A program made the translations under genes and the position numbers. Under the pieces are notes generated by a model. That model did no database searches, had not been told where the DNA came from, and was given only the letters and a program-made list of their open reading frames with translations. A stretch of DNA of 64,000 nucleotides. Origin: Plantago ovata. Its lineage: Eukaryota; Streptophyta; Magnoliopsida; Lamiales; Plantaginaceae. Location: assembly GCA_028274465.1 (NCBI GenBank), contig CM051457.1, positions 70,654,496 to 70,718,495 on the forward strand. The letters are read 5' to 3'. Positions 44,623-57,968 of the stretch are shown here, one piece after another; the stretch's first letter is position 1; each line of letters begins with the position of its first letter.

Positions 44623-44974
44623 GAGAAAGATATTAAAAGATAGGTGTTCCTGCACGAAAATTTCTGAATAAATTAGGATTACTGGATTAGAAAGAGAAAT
44701 ATTATTTGTAACATATGTTGTTATTGGTTGACCAACAAGTTCCACTGTAGCATCGGCAATATGGATTGAACATTTTCCTTCAATGTGAGAACGATTTTCA
44801 ATAAGATGTGCCCATACACGAAAATTTTAAAATAAATCAGAACTACCCAAAATGTGCAAATTTTAATGAGTAAGAAAAATTGTTGTTTATTTATAACATA
44901 TTTTTGTAACTGTTTACCAACAATATCCGCTGTAGCACTGGCAATATCAATGAAGAAATAACCTTGACAGGTCT

Positions 44975-45031
44975 TGGCTTGTGAGTCAGCCTTGTGACTC
45001 ACCGATATCCGGGTTCGAATCCCAGCTGCGG
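44975..45031 (+). other. tRNA-like segment of the satellite monomer, best-preserved copy
   Basis: A box-A-like TGGCTTGTGAGTC is followed 36 bp later by an exact Pol III box B (GGTTCGAATCC at 45012-45022). The T-arm-like CCGGG-TTCGAAT-CCCAG can form a five-bp stem with one imperfect pair. No paired acceptor stem of normal tRNA length is found, so it is not called a tRNA gene. It probably descends from a tRNA or a tRNA-derived SINE. Many later monomers have the weaker GGTTCAAATTC. Confidence 0.55.
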
Positions 45032-45850
45032 AATTTTTATGTCTTTTTCACTTTTTTATATTTTCATTAAAATTAATGTTGTTTTTACTCTAATTTTCTT
45101 ATACACGATGGACCCTTTTATAGCAGATAAGAAATGAAAACAAGAAGACATAAGCTTGGATTGAACAATTAAACAACTGAATAATTTAATACACAATTCT
45201 TTGATTGTATATGTCGTATGACACACATCCTTCATAGTGAAAAGATATTAAAAGATAGGTGTTCATGCAAGAAAATATCTGAATAAATTAGGATTACTGG
45301 ATTAGAAAGAGAAATCTTATTTGTAACATATGTTGTTATTGGTTGACAAACAAGTTCCGCTGTAGCACCAACAATATGGATTGAACATTTTCCTTCATTG
45401 TGAGAAAGATTTTCAATGAGATATGCCCATACACGAAAATTTAAAATAAATCTGAACTACCACAAAATGTTCAAATTTTAATGAGTAAGAAAAATTGTTG
45501 TTTATTTATAACATATTTTTGTAATTATTTACCAACAATATCCACTGTAGAACTGGAAATATCAATGAAGAAATAACCTTGACAGGTCTTGGCTTGTGAG
45601 TCAGCCTTATGACTCACCGATATCCGGGTTCGAATCGTGGCAGTGGAATTTTTATGTTTGTTTCCACTTTTTTATATTTTCATTAAAATTAATGTTGTTT
45701 TTACTCTAATTTTGTTATACACGATGAACCCTTTTATAGGTGATAAGAAATGAAAATAAGAAGACATAAGCTTGGATTGAACAATTAAAAAACTGAATAA
45801 TTTAATACACACTTCTTTGATTGTGTAAGTCGTATTACACATCCTTCACA

Positions 45851-46211
45851 GTGAGAAAGATATTAAAAGATAGGTGTTCATACACGAAAATTTCTGAATA
45901 AATTATGATTATTACAAAATTTGAAAATTTGAATTAGAAACAGAAATCTTATTTGTAACATATGTAGTTATTGGTTGACCAACAAGTTCAGTTGTAACAC
46001 TGGCAATATGAATTGAACATTTTCCTTCATTGTGAGAAAGATTTTCAATGAGATGTGCCCATACACGAAAATTTTAAACTAAATCAGAACTACGACAAAA
46101 TGTGCAAATTTTAATGAGTAAGAAAAATTGTTGTTTATTTATAACATATTTTTGTAATTGTTTACCAACAATATCCACCGTAGCACTGGGAATATCAATG
46201 AAGAAATAATC
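45851..46211. repeat. Representative pair of ~180-bp sub-repeats within a monomer
   Basis: Sub-repeat 1 (from 45851) and sub-repeat 2 (from 46032) both start GTGAGAAAGAT and share CACGAAAATTT, CAAAAT, TTTATAACATAT-like and ACCAACAA blocks in the same order, 181 bp apart. Each then has a GTAGCAC(T/C)GGCAATAT-type segment. The monomer therefore grew from a ~180-bp unit. Confidence 0.75.
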
Positions 46212-49200
46212 TTGACAGGTCTTGGCTTGTGAGTTAGCCTTATGACTCACTAATATCCGGGTTCGAATTCTTGCAACGGAATTTTTATGTTTTTTTTTTT
46301 TCACTTTTTTATATTTTCATTAAAATTTATATTGTTTTTACTCTAATTTTCTTATACACTATGGACCCTTTTGTAGCAGATAAGAAATGAAAACAAGAAG
46401 ACATAAGCTTGGATTGAACAATTAAACAACTAAATAATTTAATACACTCTTCTTTGATTGTATAAGCCGTATGACACACATCCTTCATAGTGAAAAGATA
46501 TGTGTTAATGCAAGAAAATATCTGAAAAAATTAGGATTACTGGATTAGAAAGAGAAATCTTATTTGTAACATATGTTGTTATTGGTTGAAAAACAAGTTC
46601 CGCTGTAGCACCAGCAATATGGATTGAACATTTTCCTTCATTGTGAGAAAGATTTTCAATGAGATGTGCCCATACACGAAAATTTTAAACTAAATCAGAA
46701 CTACCACAAAATGTGCAAATTTTAATGAGTAAGAAAAATTGTTGTTTATTTATAACATATTTTTTTAATTATTTAGCAACAATATCCGCTGTAGCACTGG
46801 CAATATAAATGAAGAAATAATCTTGACAGGTCTTGGCTTGTGAGTCAGCCTTATGACTCACTAATATCCGGGTTCAAATTCTTGCAACGGATTTTTATGT
46901 TTTTTTTCACTTTTTTATATTTTCATTAAAATTAATATTGTTTTTACTCTAATTTTCTTATACACGATGGACCCTTTTGTAGCAGATAAGAAATGAAAAC
47001 AAGAAGACATAAGCTTGGATTGAACAATTAAACAACTGAATAATTTAATACACACTTCTTTGATTGTATGTGTCGTATGACACACATCCTTCATAGTGAA
47101 AAGATATTAAAAGATAGGTGTTCATGCAAGAAAATATCTGAATAAATTAGGATTACTGGATTAGAAAGAGAAATCTTATTTGTAACATATGTTGTTATTG
47201 GTTGACCAACAAGTGCAATTATAACACTGGCAATATGGATTGAACATTTTCCTTCATTGTGAGAAAGATTTTCAATGAGATGTGCCCATACACGAAAATT
47301 TTAAAATAAATCTGAACTACCACAAAATGTTCAAATTTTAATGAGTAAGAAAAATTGTTGTTTATTTATAACATATTTTTGTAATTATTTACCAACAGTA
47401 TCCGCTGTAGCACTCGAAATATCAATGAAGAAATAACCTTGACAGGTCTTGGCTTGTGAGTCAGCCTTATGACTCACCGATATCTGGGTTCCAATCGTGG
47501 CAGTGGAATTTTTATCTTTGTTTTCACTTTTTTGTATTTTCATTAAAATTAATGTGGTTTTTACTCTAATTTTGTTATATACGATGAACCCTTTTATATG
47601 TGATAAGAAATGAAAATAAGAAGACATAAGCATGGATTGACCAATTAAAAAACTGAATAATTTAATACACACATCTTTGATTGTGTAAGCCGTATTACAC
47701 ATCCTTCACAGTGAGAAAGATATTAAAAGATGGGTGTTCATGCACGAAAATTTCTGAATAAATTAGGATTACTACAAAATTTGCAAATTTGAATTAGAAA
47801 CAGAAATCTAATTTGTAACATATGTTGTTATTGGTTGACCAACAAGTTCAGTTGTAACACTGACAATATGGATTGAACATTTTCCTTCATTGTGAGAAAG
47901 ATTTTCAATGAGATGTGCACATACACGAAAATTTTAAAGTAAATCAGAACTTCCGCAAAATGTGCATATTTTAAGGAGTAAGAAAAATTGTTGTTTATTT
48001 ATAATATATTTTTGTAATTGTTTACCAACAATATCCACCGTAGCACTGGCAATATCAATGAAGAAATAATCTTGACAGGTCTTGGCTTGTGAGTCAGCCT
48101 TATGACTCACTAATATCCGGGTTCGAATTCTTGCAACGGAATTTTTATGTTTTTTTCAATTTTTTGTATTTTCATTAAAATTTATGTTGTTTTTACTCTA
48201 ATTTTCTTATACACGATGGACCCTTTTGTAGCAGATAAGAAATTAAAACAAGAAGACATAAGCTTTGATTGAACAATTAAACAACTGAATAATTTAATAC
48301 ACTCTTCTTTCATTGTATAAGCCGTATGACAAACATCCTTCATAGTGAAAAGATATTAAAAGATAGGTGTTCATGCAAGAAAATATCAGAATAAATTTGG
48401 ATTACTGGATTAGAAAGAGAAATCTTATTTATAACATATGTTGTTATTGGTTGACAAACAAGTTCCGTTGTAGCACCAACAATATGGATTGACTATTTTC
48501 CTTCATTGTGAGAAAGATTTTCAATGAGATGTGCCCATACGTTTAAACTAAATCAGAACTACCACAAAATATGCAAATTTTAATGAGTAAGAAAAATTGT
48601 TGTTTATTTATAACATATTTTTGTAATTGTTTACCAACACTATCCACCGTAGCACTGGCAATATCAATGAATAAATAATCTTGACAGGTCTTGGCTTGTG
48701 AGTCAGCCTTATGACTCACTAATATCCGGGTTCGAATTCTTGCAACGGAATTTTTATGTTTTTTTTCAATTTTTTTTATTTTAATTAAAATTTATGTTGT
48801 TTTTACTCTAATTTTCTTATACACGATGGACCCTTTTGTAGCAGATAAGAAATGAAAACAAGAAGACATAAGCTTTGATTGAACAATTAAACAACTGAAT
48901 AATTTAATACACTCTTCTTTCATTGTATAAGCCGTATGACAAACATCCTTCATAGTGAAAAGATATTAAAAGATAGGTGTTCATGCAAGAAAATATCAGA
49001 ATAAATTAGGATTACTGGATTAGAAAGAGAAATCTTATTTGTAACATATGTTGTTATTGGTTGACAAACAAGTTCCGCTGTAGCACCAGCAATATGGATT
49101 GAACATTTTCCTTCATTGTGAGAAAGATTTTCAATGAGATGTGCCCATACACGAAAATTTTAAACTAAATCAGAACTACCACAAAATGTGCAAATTTTAA

Positions 49201-52200
49201 TGAGTAAGAAAAATTGTTGTTTATTTATAACATACTTTTGTAATTGTTTACCAACAATATCCGCTGTAGCACTGGCAATATCAATGAAGAAATAATCTTG
49301 ACAGGTCTTGGCTTGTGAGTCAGCCTTATTACTCACTAATATTCGGGTTCAAATTCTTGCAACGGAATTTTTATGTTTTTTTTCACTTTTTTATATTTTC
49401 ATTAAAATTAATGTTGTTGTTACTCTAATTTTCTTATACACGATGGACCCTTTTGTAGCAGATAAGAAATGAAAACAAGAAGACATAAGCTTGGATTGAC
49501 AATTAAACAACTGAATAATTTAATACACACTTCTTTGATTGTATAAGCCGTATGACACACATCCTTCATAGTGAAAAGATATTAAAAGATAGGTGTTCAT
49601 TCAAGAAAATATCTGAATAAATTAGGATTACTGGATTAGAAAGAGAAATCTTATTGTAACATATGTTGTTATTGGTTGACAAACAAGTCCCGTATTAGCA
49701 CCAACAATATTGATTGAACATTTTCCTTCATTGTGAGAAAGATTTTCAATGAGATGTGCCCATCCACGAAAATTTTAAAATAAATCTGAACTACCACAAA
49801 ATGTTCAAATTTTAATGAGTAAGAAAAATTGTTGTTTATTTATAACATATTTTGTAATTGTTTACCAACAATATCCGCTGTAGCACTGGCAATATCAATG
49901 AAGAAATAATCTTGACAGGTCCTGGCTTGTCAGTCAGCCTTATGACTCACTAATATCCGGGTTCAAATTCTTGCAACGGAATTTTTATGCTTTTTGTCAC
50001 TTTTTTATATTTTCATTAAAATTAATGTTGTTTTTACTCTAATTTTCTTATACACGATGGACCCTTTTGTAGCAGATAAGAAATGAAAACAAGAAGACAT
50101 AAGCTTGGAATGAACAATTAAACAACTGAATAATTTAATACACTCTTCTTTCATTGTATAAGCCGTATGACAAACATCCTTCATAGTGAAAAGATATTAA
50201 AAGATAGGCGTTCATGCAAGAAAATATCAGAATAAATTAGGATTACTGGATTAGAAAGAGAAATTTTATTTGTAACATATGTTGTTATTGGTTGACAAAC
50301 AAGTTCCGCTGTAGCACCAGCAATATGGATTGAACATTTTCCTTCATTGTGAGAAAGATTTTCAATGAGATGTGCCCATATACGAAAATTTTAAACTAAA
50401 TCAGAACTACCACAAAATGTGCAAATTTTAATGAGTAAGAAAAAATTGTTGTTTATTTATAACATACTTTTGTAATTGTTTACCAACAATATCCGCTGTA
50501 GCACTGGCAATATCAATGAACAAATAATCTTGACAGGTCTTGGCTTGTGAGTCAGCCTTATGGCTCACTAATATCCGGGTTCAAATTATTGCAACGGAAT
50601 TTTATGTTTTTTTTTCACTTTTTTATATTTTCATTAAAATTAATGTTGTTTTTACTCTAATTTTTTTATACACGATGGACCCTTTTGTAGCAGATAAGAA
50701 ATGAAAACAAGAAGACATAAGCTTGGATTGACAATTAAACAACTGAATAATTTAATACACACTTCTTTGATTGTATAAGCCGTATGACACACATCCTTCA
50801 TAGTGAAAAGATATTAAAAGATAGGTGTTCATGCAAGAAAATATCTGAATAAATTAGGATTACTCGATTAGAAAGAGAAATCTTATTTGAAACATATGTT
50901 GTTATTGGTTGACAAACAAGTTCCGCTGTAGCACCAGCAATATGGATTGAACATTTTCCTTCATTGTGAGAAAGATTTTCAATGAGATGTGCCCCTACAC
51001 GAAAATTTTAAACTAAATCAGAACTACCACAAAATGTGCAAATTTTAATGAGTAAGAAAAATTGTTGTTTATTTATAACATATTTTGTAATTGTTTACCA
51101 ACAATATCCGCTGTAGCACTGGCAATATCAATGAAGAAATAATCTTGACAGGTCTTGGCTTGTGAGTCAGCCTTATGACCTACTAATATCTGGTTTCGAA
51201 TCCCGACAGCGGAATTTTTTTATTTTTTTTTCACTTTTTTATATTTTCATTAGAATTAATGTTGTTTTTACTCTAATTTTCTTATACACGATGGACCCTT
51301 TTATAGCAGATAAGAAATGAAAACAAGAAACATAAGCTTTGATTGAACAATTAAGAAACTGAATAATTTAATACACACTTCTTTGATTGTGTAAGCCGTA
51401 TTACAAACATCCTTCATAGTGAGAAACATATTAAAAGATAGGTGTTTATGCAAGAAAATTTCTGAATAAATTAGGATTACTGGATTAGAAAGAGAAATCT
51501 TATTTGTAACATATGTTGTTATTGGTTGATCAACAAGTTCCGTTGTAGCACCGGCAATATGGATTGAACAGTTTCCTTCATTGTGAGAAAGATTTTCAAT
51601 GAGATGTGCACATACACGAAAATTTTAAACTAAATCAGAACTACCGCAAAATGTGCATATTTTAATGAGTAAGAAAAATTGTTGTTTGTTTATAACATAT
51701 TTTTGTAATTGTTTACCAACAATATCCACCGTAGCACTGGCAATATCAATGAAGAAATAATCTTGACAGGTCTTGGCTTGTGAGTCAGCCTTATGACTCA
51801 CTAATATCCGGGTTCGAATTCTTGCAACGGAATTTTTATGTTTTTTTTCAATTTTTTGTATTTTCATTAAAATTTATGTTGTTTTTACTGTAATTTTCTT
51901 ATACACGATGGACCCTTTTGTAGCAGATAAGAAATGAAAACAAGAAGACATAAGCTTTGATTGAACAATTAAACAACTGAATAATTTAATACACTCTTCT
52001 TTCATTGTATAAGCCGTATGACAAACATCCTTCATAGTGAAAAGATATTAAAAGATAGGCGTTCATGCAAGAAAATATCAGAATAAATTAGGATTACTGG
52101 ATTAGAAAGAGAAATTTTATTTGTAACATATGTTGTTATTGGTTGACAAACAAGTTCCGCTGTAGCACCAGCAATATGGATTGAACATTTTTCTTCATTG

Positions 52201-53636
52201 TGAGAAAGATTTTCAATGAGATGTGCCCATACACGAAAATTTTAAACTAAATCAGAACTACCACAAAATGTGCAAATTTTAATGAGTAAGAAAAAATTGT
52301 TGTTTATTTATAACATACTTTTGTAATTGTTTACCAACAATATCCGCTGTAGCACTGGCAATATCAATGAAGAAATAATCTTGACAGGTCCTGGCTTGTC
52401 AGTCAGCCTTATGACTCACTAATATCCGGGTTCAAATTCTTGCAACGGAATTTTTATGCTTTTTGTCACTTTTTTATATTTTCATTAAAATTAATGTTGT
52501 TTTTACTCTAATTTTCTTATACACGATGGACCCTTTTGTAGCAGATAAGAAATGAAAACAAGAAGACATAAGCTTGGAATGAACAATTAAACAACTGAAT
52601 AATTTAATACACACTTCTTTGATTGTATAAGCCGTATGACACACATCCTTCATAGTGAAAATATATTAAAAGATAGGTGTTCATGCAAGAAAATATCTGA
52701 ATAAATTAGGATTACTGGATTAGAAAGAGAAATCTTATTTGTAACATATGTTGTTATTGGTTGACAAACAAGTTCCGCTGTAGCACCAGCAATATGGATT
52801 GAACATTTTCCTTCATTGTGAGAAAGATTTTCAATGAGATGTGCCCATACACGAAAATTTTAAAATAAATCTGAACTACCACAAAATATTCAAATTTTAA
52901 TGAGTAAGAAAAATTGTTGTTTATTTATGACATATTTTTTTAATTATCTACCAACAATATCCGCTGTAGCACTGGAAATATCAATGAAGAGATAACCTTG
53001 ACAGGTCTTGGCTTGTGAGTCAGCCTTATGACTCACCGATATACGGGTTCGAATCCTGGCAGTGGAATTTTAATGTTTGTTTTCACTTTTTTATATTTTC
53101 ATTAAAATTAATGTTGTTTTTACTCTAATTTTGTTATACACGATGAACCCTTTTATAGGTGATATGAAATGAAAATAAGAAGACATAATTTTGGATTGAA
53201 CAATTAAAAAACTGAACAATTTAATACACACTTTTTTGACTGTGTAACCCGTATTACACATCCTTCACAGTGAGAAAGATATTAAAAGATAGGTGTTCAT
53301 GCACGAAAATTTCTGAATAAATTAGGATTACTACAAAATTTGCAAATTTTAATTAGAAACAGAAATCTTATTTGTAACATATGTTGTTATTGGTTGACCA
53401 ACAAATTCAGTTGTAACACTGGCAATATGGATTGAACATTTTACTTCATTGTGAGAAAGGTTTTCAAAGAGAGGTGCCCATACACGATAATTTCAAAATA
53501 AATCAGAAATACCACAAAATGTGTTAAGTTTAATGAGTAAGAAAAATTGTTGTTTATTTATAACATATTTTTGTAATTGTTTACCAACAATTTCAGTTGT
53601 AGCACTGGCAAGATCAATGAAAAAATAACCTTGAAA

Positions 53637-56600
53637 GGTCTTGGTCTGTGAGTCAGCCTTATGACTCACCGGTATCTGGTTTCGAATCCCGGCAGCGGAA
53701 TTTTTTATTTTTTTTTCACTTTTTTATATTTTCATTAGAATTAATGTTGTTTTTACTCTAATTTTCTTATACACGATGGACCCTTTTATAGCAGATAAGA
53801 AATGAAAACAAGAAAACATAAGCTTTGATTGAACAATTAAGAAACTGAATAATTTAATACACACTTCTTTGATTGTGTAAGCCGTATTACAAACATCCTT
53901 CATAGTGAGAAACATATTAAAAGATAGGTGTTTATGCAAGAAAATTTCTGAATAAATTAGGATTACTGGATTAGAAAGAAAAATCTTATTTGTAACATAT
54001 GTTGTTATTGGTTGATCAACAAGTTCCGTTGTAGCACCGGCAATATGGATTGAACAGTTTCCTTCATTGTGAGAAAGATTTTCAATGAGATGTGCACATA
54101 CACGAAAATTTTAAACTAAATCAGAACTACCGCAAAATGTGCATATTTTAATGAGTAAGAAAAATTGTTGTTTGTTTATAACATATTTTTGTAATTGTTT
54201 ACCAACAATATCCACCGTAGCACTGGCAATATCAATGAAGAAATAATCTTGACAGGTCTTGGCTTGTGAGTCAGCCTTATGACTCACTAATATCCGGGTT
54301 CGAATTCTTGCAACGGAATTTTTATGTTTTTTTTCAATTTTTTGTATTTTCATTAAAATTTATGTTGTTTTTACTGTAATTTTCTTATACACGATGGACC
54401 CTTTTGTAGCAGATAAGAAATGAAAACAAGAAGACATAAGCTTTGATTGAACAATTAAACAACTGAATAATTTAATACACTCTTCTTTCATTGTATAAGC
54501 CGTATGACAAACATCCTTCATAGTGAAAAGATATTAAAAGATAGGCGTTCATGCAAGAAAATATCAGAATAAATTAGGATTACTGGATTAGAAAGAGAAA
54601 TTTTATTTGTAACATATGTTGTTATTGGTTGACAAACAAGTTCCGCTGTAGCACCAGCAATATGGATTGAACATTTTCCTTCATTGTGAGAAAGATTTTC
54701 AATGAGATGTGCCCATACACGAAAATTTTAAACTAAATCAGAACTACCACAAAATGTGCAAATTTTAATGAGTAAGAAAAAATTGTTGTTTATTTATAAC
54801 ATACTTTTGTAATTGTTTACCAACAATATCCGCTGTAGCACTGGCAATATCAATGAACAAATAATCTTGACAGGTCTTGGCTTGTGAGTCAGCCTTATGA
54901 CTCACTAATATCCGGGTTCAAATTATTGCAACGGAATTTTTATGTTTTTTTTTCACTTTTTTATATTTTCATTAAAATTAATGTTGTTTTTACTGTAATT
55001 TTCTTATACACGATGGACCCTTTTGTAGCAGATAAGAAATGAAAACAAGAAGACATAAGCTTGGATTGACAATTAAACAACTGAATAATTTAATACACAC
55101 TTCTTTGATTGTATAAGCCGTATGACACACATCCTTCATAGTGAAAAGATATTAAAAGATAGGTGTTCATGCAAGAAAATATCTGAATAAATTAGGATTA
55201 CTCGATTAGAAAGAGAAATCTTATTTGAAACATATGTTGTTATTGGTGGACAAACAAGTTCCGCTGTAGCACCAGCAATATGGATTGAACATTTTCCTTC
55301 ATTGTGAGAAAGATTTTCAATGAGATGTGCCCCTACACGAAAATTTTAAACTAAATCAGAACTACCGCAAAATCTGCATATTTTAATGAGTAAGAAAAAT
55401 TGTAGTTTATTTATAACATATTTTTGTAATTGTTTACGAACAATATCTACCGTAGCACTGGCAATATCAATGAAGAAATAATCTTGACAGGTCTTGGCTT
55501 GTGAGTCAGCCTTATGACTCACTAATATCCGGGTTCGAATTTTTGCAACGGAATTTTTATGTTTTTTTTCAATTTTTTATATTTTCATTAAAATTTATGT
55601 TGTTTTTACTCTAATTTTCTTATACACGATGGACCCTTTTGTAGCAGATAAGAAATGAAAACAGGAAGACATAAGCTTGGATTGAACAATTAAATAATTT
55701 AATACACTCTTCTTTGATTGTATAAGGCGTATGACAAACATCCTTCATAGTGAAAAGATATTAAAAGATAGGTGTTCATGCGAAAAAATATCAGAATAAA
55801 TTAGGATTACTGGATTAGAAAGAAAAATCTTATTTGTAACATATGTTGTTATTGGTTGACAAACAAGTTCCGCTGTAGCACCAGCAATATGGATTGAACA
55901 TTTTCCTTCATAGTGAGAAAGATTTTCAATGAGATGTGCCCCTACACGAAAATTTTAAACTAAATCAGAACTACCACAAAATGTGCAAATTTTAATGAGT
56001 AAGAAAAATTGTTGTTTATTTATAACATATTTTTGTAATTGTTTACCAACAATATCCGCTGTAGCACTGGCAATATCAATGAAGAAATAATCTTGACAGG
56101 TCTTGGCTTGTGAGTCAGCCTTATGACCTACTAATATCCGGGTTCAAATTCTTGCAACGGAATTTTTATGTTTTTTTTTCACTTTTTTATATTTTCATTA
56201 AAATTAATGTTGTTGTTACTATAATTTTCTTATACACGATGGACCCTTTTGTAGCAGATAAGAAATGAAAACAAGAAGACATAAGCTTGGATTGACAATT
56301 AAACAACTGAATAATTTAATACACACTTCTTTGATTGTATAAGCCGTATGACACACATCCTTCATAGTGAAAAGATATTAAAAGATAGGTGTTCATTCAA
56401 GAAAATATCTGAATAAATTAGGATTACTGGATTAGAAAGAGAAATCTTATTGTAACATATGTTGTTATTGGCTGACAAACAAGTTCCGTATTAGCACCAA
56501 CAATATTGATTGAACATTTTCCTTCATTGTGAGAAAGATTTTCAATGAGATGTGCCCATCCACGAAAATTTTAAAATAAATCTGAACTACCTCAAAATGT

Positions 56601-57968
56601 TCAAATTTTAATGAGTAAGAAAAATTGTTGTTTATTTATAACATATTTTTGTAATTGTTTACCAACAATATCCGCTGTAGCACTGGCAATATCAATGAAG
56701 AAATAATCTTGACAGGTCCTGGCTTGTCAGTCAGCCTTATGACTCACTAATATCCGGGTTCAAATTCTTGCAACGGAATTTTTATGCTTTTTGTCACTTT
56801 TTTATATTTTCATTAAAATTAATGTTGTTTTTACTCTAATTTTCTTATACACGATGGACCCTTTTGTAGCAGATAAGAAATGAAAACAAGAAGACATAAG
56901 CTTGGAATGAACAATTAAACAACTGAATAATTTAATACACACTTCTTTGATTGTATAAGCCGTATGACACACATCCTTCATAGTGAAAATATATTAAAAG
57001 ATAGGTGTTCATGCAAGAAAATATCTGAATAAATTAGGATTACTGGATTAGAAAGAGAAATCTTATTTGTAACATATGTTGTTATTGGTTGACAAACAAG
57101 TTCCGCTGTAGCACCAGCAATATGGATTGAACATTTTCCTTCATTGTGAGAAAGATTTTCAATGAGATGTGCCCATACACGAAAATTTTAAAATAAATCT
57201 GAACTACCACAAAATATTCAAATTTTAATGAGTAAGAAAAATTGTTGTTTATTTATGACATATTTTTTTAATTATCTACCAACAATATCCGCTGTAGCAC
57301 TGGAAATATCAATGAAGAGATAACCTTGACAGGTCTTGGCTTGTGAGTCAGCCTTATGACTCACCGATATACGGGTTCGAATCCTGGCAGTGGAATTTTA
57401 ATGTTTGTTTTCACTTTATTATATTTTCATTAAAATTAATGTTGTTTTTACTCTAATTTTGTTATACACGATGAACCCTTTTATAGGTGATATGAAATGA
57501 AAATAAGAAGACATAATTTTGGATTGAACAATTAAAAAACTGAATAATTTAATACACACTTTTTTGATTGTGTAACCCGTATTACACATCCTTCACAGTG
57601 AGAAAGATATTAAAAGATAGGTGTTCATGCACGAAAATTTCTGAATAAATTAGGATTACTACCAAATTTGCAAATTTGAATTAGAAACAGAAATCTTATT
57701 TGTAACATATGTTGTTATTGGTTGACCAACAAATTCAGTTGTAACACTGCCAATATGGATTGAACATTTTACTTCATTGTGAGAAAGATTTTCAAAGAGA
57801 GGTGCCCATACACGATAATTTCAAAATAAATCAGAAATACCACAAAATGTGTTAAGTTTAATGAGTAAGAAAAATTGTTGTTTATTTATAACATATTTTT
57901 GTAATTGTTTACCAACAATTTCCGTTGTAGCACTGGCAAGATCAATGAAAAAATAACCTTGACAGGTC
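53637..57968. repeat. Higher-order repeat block I (7 monomers, ~4.33 kb)
   Basis: Bounded by monomers with the variant GGTCTGTGAGTC. Inside, in order, are the 80-codon-frame monomer (54111-54353) and the variant CCTGGCTTGTCAG (56713). Both recur in the next block in the same order. Confidence 0.8.

Noticed and set aside
44975..45031. Functional tRNA gene
   Set aside because: Only box A-like and box B/T-arm sequence is present; no normal-length acceptor stem or standard anticodon arm can be drawn, and the segment is repeated in every satellite monomer.
51625..51867. 80-codon ORF repeated four times in the satellite as a small gene family
   Set aside because: It spans the tRNA-like and T-rich parts of the monomer, is open only in one monomer variant, and recurs because of higher-order repeat copying.
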